64,000 nt of DNA from JAPOXR01 sp963664715 (GTDB lineage Bacteria > Pseudomonadota > Alphaproteobacteria > Rhodobacterales > Rhodobacteraceae), in the NCBI GenBank assembly GCA_963664715.2, contig CAXXUY010000011.1:372001-436000 (forward strand), written 5' to 3'. Below the pieces are notes generated by a model. That model saw nothing but the letters and a program-made list of their open reading frames with translations, did no database searches and was not told where the DNA came from. Every line of letters starts with the position of its first letter. Position 1 is the stretch's first letter. Both the position numbers and the translations under genes were made by a program. Shown here piece after piece: positions 8,604-17,250 of the stretch.

Positions 8604-9495
8604 ATGTCCGTAGAGTCGCACACAGCCGATATCTTTGCCAAGGAGTTTTTGCATCTGCCCGAACCCGTTCGCAGGGCGGCGATGGAGTTTGCAAGGCTGG
8701 CGGAGGAGATTTGCCGGTCGGACCGCCAGGGCATGGATATTGCCGAGATCGAGCAGCATGTTGTCAGTGCCGTCGCCGCAACCGGGCTGATGCTGCTGAA
8801 GGGGCTGATCGAGGAGCGGGATGACGGCGCCGGATCGATCCGGCACGCCGGCAAGACATGGCACAGGGTGGCGCCTTCGAGGGGCACGGTGACCTGCCTT
8901 CTCGGCAAGCTCGAGTATGAGCGTCCCCTGTATCGCTGCCGCAGCGAGCGCCGGTCGCTGTGTCCGGTTGATGACAGCCTCGGGCTCCTTCCGGGCTCGA
9001 TGACCCGTCCGGCCGGCAAGCTTGCGGCCTACATGGTCTCGCAATGCACGCCTCGCCAGTCTGGCCTGATCTTTGATCGCTCGGGCGGCATGGCGCCATC
9101 GGTGAGCAGCATGCAGCGGTTGATGGGCGATCTTCACTGGGCCTGGCAGGGCATCGAGGAGGATGCGCTTGACGACATCCGTTCCGGGCAGGAGATCCCG
9201 GCCGGGGCGGTGAGCGTCTCGGTGTCGCTGGATGGTGCGATGGTTCTTCTGCGTCCCGGCGAAGGGCCAGGCGGGGATGGCCCGGAACGGAACTGGCGGG
9301 AGGCTGCCTGCGGCACGCTGTCCTTCCACGATGCGGAGGGTGCCTGCTTGTCGACCATCAGTTCGGGTCGGATGCCACAGGGCGGCAAGACCGACCTCAA
9401 GCGCTGGCTGGCGCAGGAATGCAGCCATGTGTTGAAGAGGCGGCCCGACCTGACACTGCTGGCGATCGCTGATGGCGCTGCGGACAACTGGACAT
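8604..9495 (+). pseudogene. ISKra4-family transposase, N-terminal part
   Basis: Starts at ATG 8604 (MSVESHTADIFAKEF) and reads 297 codons to ...LLAIADGAADNWT, where the nested element begins. The region contains the DGA motif of the catalytic core (VSLDGAMVLL and AIADGAADN). Reading on beyond 9495 gives about 45 unrelated residues and a stop. Joined to 12521-13038 it forms 1410 bases, exactly 470 codons without a stop inside, so the transposase was intact before the second insertion. Confidence 0.92.
9489..9495. repeat. left copy of 7-bp direct repeat (TGGACAT) at nested insertion
   Basis: TGGACAT occurs here and at 12514-12520. Only one copy is needed to restore the transposase frame (DNWTFLSGL), so it is a target duplication or the shared core of a recombination event. 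Confidence 0.85.
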
Positions 9496-9890
9496 CGGCT
9501 CTGCATTGCTCCCTTTGTCATTTGCGCTCTGGGTGGTTGCGCCCGGTGGCACGCAACATCATGAATTCAATTTGTTTTCCCCGTAAGCATGATTTTTGGC
9601 CTCTCGCTCCCGGCAGCGTGCTGACCTCGTGACAATGGCGAATCCGGGCAATCAGTGCCGGTCTGCGGCCTGGAACCCGATGCGCCAAACCATCCTGCAT
9701 GCCGATCGGCCCGTTTCCATCGCCCGACTTGCCACGGCTGCGTCCCCGGATCAACGGAATGCATGGATTCCGCCGGCATTGCGGATCATGGACGCATTCG
9801 GGCCGGAGTTGACCATGTGACAATGCCGTCCGCCGGAAGGTGCCGCGCGGTGGTGGAAGACTGATCGGCAGCGGGTACCGTGCGCGCGCA
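9496..9890. other. non-coding left end of the nested element
   Basis: No supported gene between the direct repeat and the recombinase stop. A small inverted repeat, GTTGCG...CGCAAC, lies around 9535-9557 and could be part of the recombinase attachment site. Confidence 0.5.
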
Positions 9891-12068
9891 TCAATCATCG
9901 GTTCCGGCCTGTCCTGCGTCGGTCCGGCCAAGCCCCGACAGGAGTGGCATGTCCTCGTCCGGGCAGACCAGGACATGGAGGCCGCGGTGCTTGCCACGGG
10001 TCACGTAGGCCGCCTGCAGCTTCCCGGCGCGCATGCGCTTCCAGACCGTCTGCCTGCTGACGTCGAGACGGACGATGGCCGTCGCCAGAGGCACGAACCC
10101 GTCCGGCGGATCGGGGCAGAACCGGGAGCGGAAATCGTCGGTCAGGCGAACGCGGACGGGCGCCCCGGAGACGTCAGGCTGGATCGATGGCACCAACCCC
10201 TTGCGGATCCAGCGATAGAGCGTTGTTCCCGTCACGCCGAGTTCGGCGGCCGCCTCGGACACGCTCACGGCCGGCGCCCCCGATGCATCGGCCTCGCGCG
10301 GCGGGCAGACGGGAATGCCGTGTCGCCCCCGCAATGCCGCAACCCGCGAACCCGTGTACTGCAGCCCCCGGGCCGTCACCCGCTTCTGGCGATTGAGAAT
10401 CCGTGCGATCTCCCCGTCCGGATAGAACGCCGACAGCCGGCGCAGGAGGTCCACCGTGTCCGCATCGTCGCGCTTGATCTCGCGGCGTCCGGTGAGGACC
10501 GGCATGTGGAACTCGTCGGTCCGCCCGCCCTTCCACTGCAGGAACAAGCTGATCTCCCAGGCATTCCGGTCCATGCGCAGGATCACGTCATCCAGCAGGC
10601 AGGACAGCAGCCGCTTGCGATCCCGCGCCGTCGTCTCCTCGGCCTCCCAGAGCTTCGACAGATCCCGGCCCAGCGACGCGAGCCGCTCCGGATCCGGATC
10701 CGGCGGCCGTTCCGCCTCGGCTGCCGCAACCTGCTGCTGCGCGCGCTCCAGCGCCTGCAGCGCCAGTTCCCAGTCCCGTTCCAGCGTCGCGGCGATCAAA
10801 CGGTTGTCAGGATCGACCTGACGATACCGCCGCCCGGCAAGGGACGCGTCGTAGCCGCACCGCTCAAGCTCCAGGCGATGGCTGCGGAGCGCCGTCTCCC
10901 TCTCCGCGCCCGCCAGTCGCTCCGCCTCAAGGGCCGCCTCCATGCCCGCCGGACCCACCGCCTCCAGAAAGCGGGCCGCCACCAGCCTGTCGATGCGGAC
11001 ACCGCCGGTCGAGAAGCAGCCGTCGTGGACGCCCTTGGTGCTCTTGCGCCCCAGGCAGATATAGTGCCAGGACTTGTTGTACCGGACGCCCATCGAACGG
11101 CCGCAGTGACCGCACGTCGCCAGCCCCTGCAGCAGCGCCGCCCCCTCGCGCAGCGCGCCGCGGTCCGAGGCGCGCTTCCCCTGGTTGCGGAACAGCTGGT
11201 CCTGGATCCGATGCCAGGCCGGCAGGTCCACATACGCCTCATGATGGTCCTGGATCCACACCTTCCAGTGCTCGCAATGCGGCCCGTCCAGCGGCCCGGC
11301 CTGACGGGCCCAGGCATAGACGCCGGCCATCGTCGGGTTCTTGAGAATGGACTGAACACGGATGTAGTCCGCATCCTTCCAGCTCACCTGTCCATACCTG
11401 CGGACAGGAAGGCGCAGCCCGGAATCGCGCAGGAGTTGCGCCGCCGCGCGCGCCGTGCCGGCCTCGAGAAAGGCGCTGAACACTCGCTCGATCGCTGCCC
11501 GGACCTGCCGGTCCGGATCCTTCGACAGGGTCTCCCCCGCCAGCACGTATCCCGCAGGCAGATTGCCGTACAAGGCGCCGCGCATCGCCTTGTTGCGCTT
11601 GCCTCCGTCCAGGCGTGCCTTGATGATCGACAACTCCGAGGCAGACACGGTACCCTTGATCCCGAGCACGAGGTCATCATCGTTGCGCCCCGGAGCGTAG
11701 ACGTGGCTGTCCTCGACAATCACCGTGTCGCCCTGGTGGCACAGGTCAAGAAGCTGGAACCATTCCAAGGTGTTCCGAGCGAGGCGGCTCACCTCGATCC
11801 CGAACACCGCGCCCACTTCGCCAAGCGCGATCTTCCGGCACAATTGATCAAACCCCCGACGCAACCCGGCAACCGAGCCGGTCATCCCGAGATCGCCGTC
11901 GATCGTCTCGATGCGGTCCTCCGGCCAGCCGAACTCCCGTGCGCGTTGCGCCAGCGCATATTGCCGCTGTGTCGACTCGCGGTTGTTCTGGACCTGCCCG
12001 GGACTCGATTGCCGGACATACACGACCGCGAGGCGCGAAAGCTGGTCAGCCGTGATGCGCTCGATCAC
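9891..12068 (-). CDS. large serine recombinase (resolvase/invertase family) with C-terminal helix-turn-helix motifs
   Basis: A 725-residue site-specific recombinase. The N-terminal resolvase domain carries YVRQS at 17-21, so Ser21 is the likely nucleophile, and SRLARNTLEW later in the domain. A recombinase domain follows (AGVYAWAR), then a zinc ribbon (CGHCGR ... YICLGRKS ... HDGC), a coiled stretch rich in Glu/Gln/Ala, and at the C terminus two helix-turn-helix-like segments (AAAELGVTGTTLYRWIRKG and RLDVSRQTVWKRMRAGKL), an unusual addition resembling excisionase/MerR-type DNA readers. The frame is intact. It presumably inserted the surrounding element. Start overlaps the stop of the upstream partner gene by four bases. 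Confidence 0.92.
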   Translation of the reverse strand: MIERITADQLSRLAVVYVRQSSPGQVQNNRESTQRQYALAQRAREFGWPEDRIETIDGDLGMTGSVAGLRRGFDQLCRKIALGEVGAVFGIEVSRLARNTLEWFQLLDLCHQGDTVIVEDSHVYAPGRNDDDLVLGIKGTVSASELSIIKARLDGGKRNKAMRGALYGNLPAGYVLAGETLSKDPDRQVRAAIERVFSAFLEAGTARAAAQLLRDSGLRLPVRRYGQVSWKDADYIRVQSILKNPTMAGVYAWARQAGPLDGPHCEHWKVWIQDHHEAYVDLPAWHRIQDQLFRNQGKRASDRGALREGAALLQGLATCGHCGRSMGVRYNKSWHYICLGRKSTKGVHDGCFSTGGVRIDRLVAARFLEAVGPAGMEAALEAERLAGAERETALRSHRLELERCGYDASLAGRRYRQVDPDNRLIAATLERDWELALQALERAQQQVAAAEAERPPDPDPERLASLGRDLSKLWEAEETTARDRKRLLSCLLDDVILRMDRNAWEISLFLQWKGGRTDEFHMPVLTGRREIKRDDADTVDLLRRLSAFYPDGEIARILNRQKRVTARGLQYTGSRVAALRGRHGIPVCPPREADASGAPAVSVSEAAAELGVTGTTLYRWIRKGLVPSIQPDVSGAPVRVRLTDDFRSRFCPDPPDGFVPLATAIVRLDVSRQTVWKRMRAGKLQAAYVTRGKHRGLHVLVCPDEDMPLLSGLGRTDAGQAGTDD

Positions 12069-12520
12069 CGTCCTGCTCCCGAACCGTCACTCGGACCATC
12101 AAACCTGCCAGTTCCGTCACGAACGCCCGGCGCGCATCCTCCGGAACCGCCTCCCATCGGCGCTGTCGATCCTGCCATGCCAGAAGGCTCAACAGGGCAG
12201 GCTCCTGATCCGGCTCCATCCGCATGCCGTCGCCTCAATGCATCAACGAGATCAGCCAATGCCACAAAGTCCGACAACCATCCATGCAATTCGATCCCGC
12301 AGGAAACGTTCGACTCAAGGCTCGTCCAGCGGGCCGGCATCCACTGACGGCGACCGTCCGGGAATTCGGCCTCGACGATCAGGTTGCCCGTCGCCGCACG
12401 ACGGCGGCTGCCGGTGATCATGACCTCCTGACCGTCAAAGGCGTGGCCAGGTCGGGACAGAACCACTGATCGGTTCTGAAACTCGCGTTCTATAGCATTG
12501 GAGAAGGGACTTGTGGACAT
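12065..12520 (-). CDS. DUF5372-like partner protein of the serine recombinase
   Basis: Up to 151 residues, overlapping the recombinase start by four bases (ATGA). The N-terminal part (RPGHAFDGQEVMITG ... DGRRQWMPARWTSL) resembles the DUF5372 proteins that typically sit directly upstream of such recombinases; the rest is low-complexity Gly/Ala/Arg. The longest in-element start is ATG 12520-12518, which lies in the right TGGACAT repeat, so the start codon would be supplied by target DNA; a GTG inside RSVVLSRPGHAF is an alternative and would remove about 20 residues. Function unknown, probably a recombination accessory factor. Confidence 0.7.
   Translation of the reverse strand: MSTSPFSNAIEREFQNRSVVLSRPGHAFDGQEVMITGSRRRAATGNLIVEAEFPDGRRQWMPARWTSLESNVSCGIELHGWLSDFVALADLVDALRRRHADGAGSGACPVEPSGMAGSTAPMGGGSGGCAPGVRDGTGRFDGPSDGSGAGR
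12458..12478. repeat. 7+7 bp inverted repeat near the right end of the nested element
   Basis: CAGAACC and GGTTCTG separated by seven bases, about 40 bases from the element end and inside the 5' region of the DUF5372-like gene. Possible recombinase-binding site or operator; not proven. Confidence 0.45.
12514..12520. repeat. right copy of 7-bp direct repeat (TGGACAT)
   Basis: Second copy of the repeat at 9489-9495, followed directly by the resumed transposase frame. Confidence 0.85.
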
Positions 12521-13038
12521 TTCTGTCTGGCCTGATGCCGGATGCTGAAGCCGTGGATGTCTTCCATGCGGCCAGCCATTTGGCTGGCGCATCGGAGCAT
12601 GCCGCCTCGCCCGCAGAGTGGTTCCGGCGCTGGCGGCGGGTGCTCAGGGACGAGCCGGACGGGGTCATCCGGGTGATCCGCGCCATCCGCGGGTTGCGGG
12701 AGCGGGCCGGCAACGAGACGGCGCGGCGGGAACTCACCTGCATGTTGAATTATTTCCGCAAGCACCGGCACCGGATGCGCTATCATGAATTGCGCCGGCA
12801 GGGGCTCATCATTGGCTCGGGTATCGTCGAGGCCGCGAACAAGACGCACATCTCCGAGCGTCTCAAGAGGTCCGGGATGCGCTGGGGGATCGCCGGTGGT
12901 CAGGCGGTGTTGACCTTCCGCTCGCTGGTGATATCCGGCCGCTTCGATTGTGCATGGGAGCGGATCATGCAGGCACGCGGACGCAATGGAGCGGCAAACG
13001 ACAATCGAAACCACATCCGTCAGCCCCTGGCCGCGTGA
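12521..13038 (+). pseudogene. ISKra4-family transposase, C-terminal part
   Basis: Continues the transposase after the nested element: FLSGLMPDAEAVDVFHAASH, then the conserved end GSGIVEAANKTHISERLKRSG and GGQAVLTFRSLVISGRFD, stopping at 13038. It is in the same frame as 8604-9495 once the insert is removed. A TTG at 12511 could in principle start translation but would give only the C-terminal third. Confidence 0.92.
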
Positions 13039-13049
13039 GAAGTCGCAGG

Positions 13050-13073
13050 TGTCGCAATTTGAGATTCACACCC
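13050..13073. repeat. right terminal inverted repeat of ISKra4-type element
   Basis: Reverse complement matches 8372-8395 at 22 of 24 bases. Confidence 0.92.
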
Positions 13074-13081
13074 CTTCACTG
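13074..13081. repeat. right 8-bp target-site duplication (CTTCACTG)
   Basis: Second copy of 8364-8371, flanking the right terminal repeat. Confidence 0.93.
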
Positions 13082-13425
13082 CGGGGAAAATCTCCGCCGA
13101 AGCGATCGGTCACAATGCGGGCACATTTGATGAGATTGCGAGCTCTTGCATAGTAGCCAAGCCCCGCCCATGCCGCCATGACGTCCCGGTCCCTTGCCGC
13201 GGCAAGATCTTCGATTCTGGGCCACCGATTGCAGAATTGTTCGAAATAACGGGACACAACCTGGACCGTTGTTTGCTGGAGCATGATCTCCGAGAGCCAT
13301 ACCGAATAAGGATCCGGCGAATCGCCATCCCTGAGGCGTCCCGGCGGAATCCGCCATGGAAGGCTGCGCGCGTTCCTGTCATACCAGGTCAGCAGGATTT
13401 GGCTCAACTTGACCGGATCACGCAT
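13074..13425 (-). pseudogene. mutY: mutY 5' part (A/G-specific adenine glycosylase), separated by an insertion
   Basis: Starts at ATG 13425 (MRDPVKLSQILLTWYDRNAR) and holds the N-terminal part of the glycosylase domain: LPWR, the segment SEIMLQQTTVQVV with the catalytic Glu, and WAGLGYYARARN. It breaks off in GGDFPRSEG at the IS target site and then reads one codon into the IS before a stop. The remainder is at 7609-8371. Divergent from the DUF721 gene, an arrangement common in this bacterial group, so the promoter region at 13426-13509 is probably shared. Confidence 0.95.
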
Positions 13426-13509
13426 TCTTGAACCCCGGATGCATGGTTACAAATGGAATCTCGCCTGATATTCTGCCACCAACGAACTCTGGAGCGAAGC
13501 AGGAACGAC

Positions 13510-14031
13510 ATGGCGCGCAGGGCCAAGGTGAAGAAGCACTTCCCGGACGAGAACCGAAACAGGGGAATGGAGCACGTGTCCAACCTTGTCCGGGACAGCA
13601 TGGAACACGCCGCTACCAGGCAGGGCTTCGCAACTTCAATGATATTGACGGGCTGGAAAGAAATCGCAGGACCCTCGATTGCGGAAGTTTCGACTCCGGT
13701 TCGAATCTCGTACAACCGGGAAGGTGGCGGGGCGACGCTGATCCTGAAGGTCCCGGGACCTCGGTCACAGGAGGTCAGTATGTCTGCGCCCCGACTCATC
13801 GAACGCATCAATGCGAGCTATGGCTACAGGGCAATCGACTCGATCAGGGTAACGCAGGTAAGCAGTACTGGTGAAGGGCCGACGGCCGCCGAAAGCAACA
13901 TCCCGCAAGCAAGGGAGCCGGACGCGGATGAATTGCGCCGGCTTGAATGTTCTGTAGAGGAAATCGAAGATGAGCAGCTGCGCAACATGCTGTTTGGCCT
14001 GGGAAAATCCGTGCTGGGCAGGGTTGCATAA
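13510..14031 (+). CDS. DUF721 (DciA-like) protein
   Basis: 173 residues from ATG 13510, preceded by AGGAA; a longer in-frame ATG at 13453 would reach into the mutY promoter region and lacks a good ribosome site. The DUF721 domain covers roughly residues 20-115 (VSNLVRDSMEHAATRQGF ... ILTGWKEIAG ... LILKVPGPRSQEV ... LIERINASYGY). DciA members load the replicative helicase DnaB; alphaproteobacterial DUF721 proteins next to mutY and a DsbA gene are usually annotated only by domain, so the helicase-loading role is inferred. The acidic C-terminal tail is variable. Confidence 0.82.
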   Translation: MARRAKVKKHFPDENRNRGMEHVSNLVRDSMEHAATRQGFATSMILTGWKEIAGPSIAEVSTPVRISYNREGGGATLILKVPGPRSQEVSMSAPRLIERINASYGYRAIDSIRVTQVSSTGEGPTAAESNIPQAREPDADELRRLECSVEEIEDEQLRNMLFGLGKSVLGRVA

Positions 14032-14049
14032 GACAAGGAATACTACACA

Positions 14050-14673
14050 ATGTTGAGTCTGAACCGAGGACAATCGGCAGTCGCTTCCGCGATCATTGCC
14101 CTGACCATCGCCACCGCACCCGCAGCCCCGGCTATGGAGGGTGAACCTGAATACATGGAAATGACGCTCGGTGACCCCAACGCCACGGTTGTTGTTACTG
14201 AATACGCATCATTTACCTGTCCTCATTGCGGAAGTTTCCATCGGGACGTCTTCGGAAAGCTGCAGAGCGAATACATCGATTCCGGGAAGATCCTGTTCAG
14301 ACTGCGAGAAGTCTACTTTGAACGATACGGGCTGTGGGCAGGGATCGTCGCCAGATGCGGCGGTGAATCCAAGTATTTCGGAATTGTCGATCTCCTGTTC
14401 GACAAGCAGGAAACCTGGTCCCGCCAGGAGAATCCGGCGGAGGTGGTCGAACGCCTGAAAGGCATCGGTCTTGCAGCAGGTCTGACGGATGAACAGCTGG
14501 AGTCCTGCCTGACCGACGAAGCCAATGCCGAAATGCTGTTCAATGCATACCGGGAATTCGCCGACGAGGACGGCGTGAGATCTACTCCGTCCTTCGTGAT
14601 CGACGGAGAACTCTATTCGAATATGTCATACGAGGACTTTGCCGAGATTCTCGACGCCCGACTGGCTGAATAG
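14050..14673 (+). CDS. DsbA-family thiol-disulfide oxidoreductase, periplasmic
   Basis: 207 residues with a signal peptide (about 1-28, ending APAMEG) and a thioredoxin-fold domain with inserted helices. The active site is CPHC at 57-60 and the cis-proline loop is STPSFVIDG near residue 180. The single redox domain fits a periplasmic DsbA/BdbD-type oxidase or a reductase paired with an unseen partner. It follows the DUF721 gene by 18 bases, probably in one transcript, and converges on lpxK. Confidence 0.88.
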   Translation: MLSLNRGQSAVASAIIALTIATAPAAPAMEGEPEYMEMTLGDPNATVVVTEYASFTCPHCGSFHRDVFGKLQSEYIDSGKILFRLREVYFERYGLWAGIVARCGGESKYFGIVDLLFDKQETWSRQENPAEVVERLKGIGLAAGLTDEQLESCLTDEANAEMLFNAYREFADEDGVRSTPSFVIDGELYSNMSYEDFAEILDARLAE

Positions 14674-14706
14674 GAGGATGCCGTCCCGCAAATGACGGTC
14701 TGGCGA

Positions 14707-15702
14707 TCAATTCCCGTCGGGAACGCCTAGACCCAGCGCTTCAAGTCGGACGTCGATGTCAGACCAGTCCCCGACTTTCATCCGCACCGGCAGTGTCAGC
14801 ACCCTGTCGCGCCATTTCCGCGGCAATCTCACCGCGTCCTTTTCGGTGGTAACGAGTTGAGCCGACTGGGAGTCTGCGGTCGCCTCCATCCTTGAGAGCA
14901 GGCGCTCGTCCAGAACCTGGTGATCGCTGAGCGGAACCTGCCGGACGATTTCTGCTCCAAGCCCGGCAAGGCAGGCAAAGAACTTGCCCGGATCTCCGAT
15001 CCCGGCAAAGGCTACGACCCGTTCCCCTTTCCAGTCCTTTCCCGTTGGCAGCGGGGTCATCTCGGCTGCCACAACGGGGAGTCCGGAACCAATTTTCCAA
15101 CGTTCGCGGAAACGCTGCGGATCCGAACCGGCCACGACCAACAGGTCAGCCCGCTGCAATCCGTCATCGACAGGTTCACGAAGGGGGCCAGCGGGCATCA
15201 CCAGATTGTTTCCGAACCCCCTGCCCGAACCGACCACGACTATGGAAAGATCGTGGGCAAGTGATGCGTCCTGGTGACCATCATCCAGTACGACGACGCT
15301 GGCTCCTGCATCTGCGGCACGGCGGACGCATTCCGGCCTGTCCGTTCCCACCCAGGTGGGAGCAAAGCTCGCGAGCAGGAGCGGTTCGTCTCCAACTTCT
15401 TTTGCCCCGTGGCGCGTCATGTCGACGGAAGTCGCTTGCCTGGTGCGGCCACCATAACCGCGAGAAACAGCGTGTGGGATTTCGCCGGCTGCAGACAGGT
15501 GCTGGACCAATTCAATTGCAAAGGGTGTCTTGCCCGTGCCGCCGACATTCAGGTTGCCGACACAGATAACAGGAATTCCAACCCTGGCTCTCTTGCCGCG
15601 TCTGACCCTGGCGCGCGTGGCCAATTTCACGACGAAAGCGAAGGGTAGGAGCAGGCCTGATACTATGCCTGGCGGCCTGAACCAGAATTCAGGCTGCTGC
15701 AT
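14707..15702 (-). CDS. lpxK: tetraacyldisaccharide 4'-kinase LpxK
   Basis: LpxK phosphorylates the 4' position of the lipid A disaccharide precursor at the inner membrane. The 331-residue product has an N-terminal hydrophobic segment (GLLLPFAFVVKLAT), the P-loop VGNLNVGGTGKTPF, SRGYGGR and DDGHQD, all family hallmarks. ATG 15702 (MQQPEFWFRPPG) is chosen; a longer frame would run deeper into waaA. As chosen it overlaps the end of waaA by 14 bases, indicating coupled lipid A/Kdo synthesis. Confidence 0.94.
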   Translation of the reverse strand: MQQPEFWFRPPGIVSGLLLPFAFVVKLATRARVRRGKRARVGIPVICVGNLNVGGTGKTPFAIELVQHLSAAGEIPHAVSRGYGGRTRQATSVDMTRHGAKEVGDEPLLLASFAPTWVGTDRPECVRRAADAGASVVVLDDGHQDASLAHDLSIVVVGSGRGFGNNLVMPAGPLREPVDDGLQRADLLVVAGSDPQRFRERWKIGSGLPVVAAEMTPLPTGKDWKGERVVAFAGIGDPGKFFACLAGLGAEIVRQVPLSDHQVLDERLLSRMEATADSQSAQLVTTEKDAVRLPRKWRDRVLTLPVRMKVGDWSDIDVRLEALGLGVPDGN

Positions 15703-16990
15703 CCGCGCCCGCCTTCTCCGGAATCCGGGCAAGAATCGCGGTCGCCGCCTTGTCAATGATCGCATCGCCGCCGGCGCAGACCTCCAGTGCAGCCTTGGTC
15801 ATGCGCTTGGCAATCAGCGGATCCTGAACCGCAGTTACGGCTTCTGCCAGTTCCTGGACAGACGACACGCGGATCGTTGCTTCTGCAGATTCGAGCCTGC
15901 CAAAATCCTGCAGGAAATTGGATATGTGCGGACCGTGAATGATTGCAGATTCCAGCATTGCAGGCTCATAGGGATTGTGACCGCCCGATGGCACCATCGA
16001 GCCACCGACAAAGCTGACCGGCGCAGTTCTGTACCAAAGTCCAAGCTCGCCAAGGGTGTCGGCAACGTAGATCTGGTCGCCATCCTTCGGCAGGCCGCAG
16101 GTTGACCGCCTGCACACCTGGAAACCCATTTCGGAGAGTTTCCTTCCAACCTCTTCTCCTCGTTCCGGGTGTCTCGGGACGATGATCAGAAGCATGTCTT
16201 CGATCTTTTCCATGAGCAATGAATGAGCCCGACCGACGATTTCCTCCTCCCCCGGATGGGTAGATGCCGCAAGCCAGACCGGTCGGCCATGCCCCGCCTT
16301 GGCAAATGCCGACTCAGCCTGTCCATCGCAGGGCAGCATTCCTGCACCCATTTTCAACGAACCGGTTACGTCGATGCGGTTCTCCGGGAGTCCGAGCCGG
16401 CGGAGATATCTTCCGGTTTCAAGGTCCTGGACCAGGGCAGTGTCAAATCTTCGCAACAACGAGGCGGCAAAACCCGGGATCCATCGCCACCTCCTGTATG
16501 ACCTGTTCGACATCCTCGCGTTGACGAACAGCAGCGGAATGTCTCGGCAGTGGGTTTCGCAAATCAGTGCAGGCCACAATTCGCTTTCTGTCCAGACTCC
16601 AACCGAAGGTCGCCAGTAATCGAGGAAACCCTCAACTGCACTCCTGACGTCATAGGGCAGATACTGGTGAACTGTCCGGCTGGGCATTCGTTGTTGAAGC
16701 AACCTGGCTGAAGACAGGGTGCCGGTCGTTATCAGGAACTGCAAATCCGGGCGAAGCCGACCTATCAATTCCACGACCCGCAGGATCGAAATGACTTCCC
16801 CGACGCTCGCAGCATGCATCCAGATGATGGTGCCTTCAGGCCGCGGCATGCCCGGACGACCAAACCTCTCTTCGCTGCGGTCCGGATCCTCTTTCCCGCG
16901 TGCAATACGCTTTTTCAGTACACTGCGCGCCTGTGTTTCCAATCTCGAAGAGACCGCAAGATATGCCGCAAGGCCGAGCGAGTATCCCAT
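15689..16990 (-). CDS. waaA: 3-deoxy-D-manno-octulosonic acid (Kdo) transferase WaaA
   Basis: WaaA adds Kdo to lipid IVA. The 433-residue product has a short N-terminal membrane-associated segment, the conserved HAASVGEV motif with its catalytic Glu, TESELWP, and in the C-terminal GT-B domain VGGSMVPSGGHNPYEPA. Length and motifs are normal. It sits between a DUF4170 gene (2-base gap) and lpxK. Confidence 0.95.
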   Translation of the reverse strand: MGYSLGLAAYLAVSSRLETQARSVLKKRIARGKEDPDRSEERFGRPGMPRPEGTIIWMHAASVGEVISILRVVELIGRLRPDLQFLITTGTLSSARLLQQRMPSRTVHQYLPYDVRSAVEGFLDYWRPSVGVWTESELWPALICETHCRDIPLLFVNARMSNRSYRRWRWIPGFAASLLRRFDTALVQDLETGRYLRRLGLPENRIDVTGSLKMGAGMLPCDGQAESAFAKAGHGRPVWLAASTHPGEEEIVGRAHSLLMEKIEDMLLIIVPRHPERGEEVGRKLSEMGFQVCRRSTCGLPKDGDQIYVADTLGELGLWYRTAPVSFVGGSMVPSGGHNPYEPAMLESAIIHGPHISNFLQDFGRLESAEATIRVSSVQELAEAVTAVQDPLIAKRMTKAALEVCAGGDAIIDKAATAILARIPEKAGADAAA

Positions 16991-16992
16991 CT

Positions 16993-17250
16993 TTACCTGC
17001 TGTGGTCCGGGTCAGGACCGGAATCATCGGAGACGGGTGCAGGTGACTCTTCCAGTCGGCTGAGGCGTGCGATGAAATACCGCATCAGCGCGTTGTCTAC
17101 CGATCGCTGCGAGGCTTCCTTCCACGCCGCCCGGGCCGATGCATAATCGGGATAGAGGCCCACGACCTCAACTGCTTCCAGATCCCGGAATTTTGCCCGT
17201 TTCGGGTCTGTCAATTCACCTCCAAACACGAGATGCAGCCGCTTTTTCAT
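16993..17250 (-). CDS. DUF4170 protein
   Basis: 85 residues, small soluble protein beginning MKKRLHLVFGGELTDP, containing VVGLYPDYASARAAWKEASQRSVDNALMRYF in two conserved blocks. Proteins of this family commonly sit directly upstream of waaA in Alphaproteobacteria, as here with a 2-base gap. No biochemical role is established to my knowledge. Confidence 0.85.
   Translation of the reverse strand: MKKRLHLVFGGELTDPKRAKFRDLEAVEVVGLYPDYASARAAWKEASQRSVDNALMRYFIARLSRLEESPAPVSDDSGPDPDHSR

Larger units (their letters stand above)
9496..12520. mobile_element. nested serine-recombinase element inserted in the IS transposase gene
   Basis: About 3.0 kb between two TGGACAT copies (the right copy is included in the span). 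It carries a large serine recombinase and a small partner gene, both leftward, and roughly 395 bases without genes at the left end. I saw no long inverted repeats at its ends, which fits serine-recombinase mobility better than DDE transposition. Its removal with one repeat copy restores the transposase reading frame exactly. Confidence 0.85.
8372..13073. mobile_element. ISKra4-family insertion sequence inserted in mutY, itself interrupted by a serine-recombinase element
   Basis: The element is bounded by 24-base terminal inverted repeats (8372-8395 and 13050-13073, 22 of 24 identical, beginning GGGTGT) and an 8-base target duplication. Without the nested insertion (9496-12520) it would be 1677 bp with one transposase gene. 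Family assignment rests on the transposase C terminus (ERLKRSGMRWGIAGGQAVLTFRSL), characteristic of ISKra4-type transposases. Both flanks read as mutY. Confidence 0.92.

Noticed and set aside
9840..12347. 835-codon rightward frame opposite the serine recombinase
   Set aside because: Arg/Pro/His-rich sequence without family features; the opposite strand carries a clear recombinase with catalytic and zinc motifs.
14681..14698. Terminator between the DsbA gene and lpxK
   Set aside because: CCGTC/GACGG is only a five-base stem and no T run follows; too weak to call.
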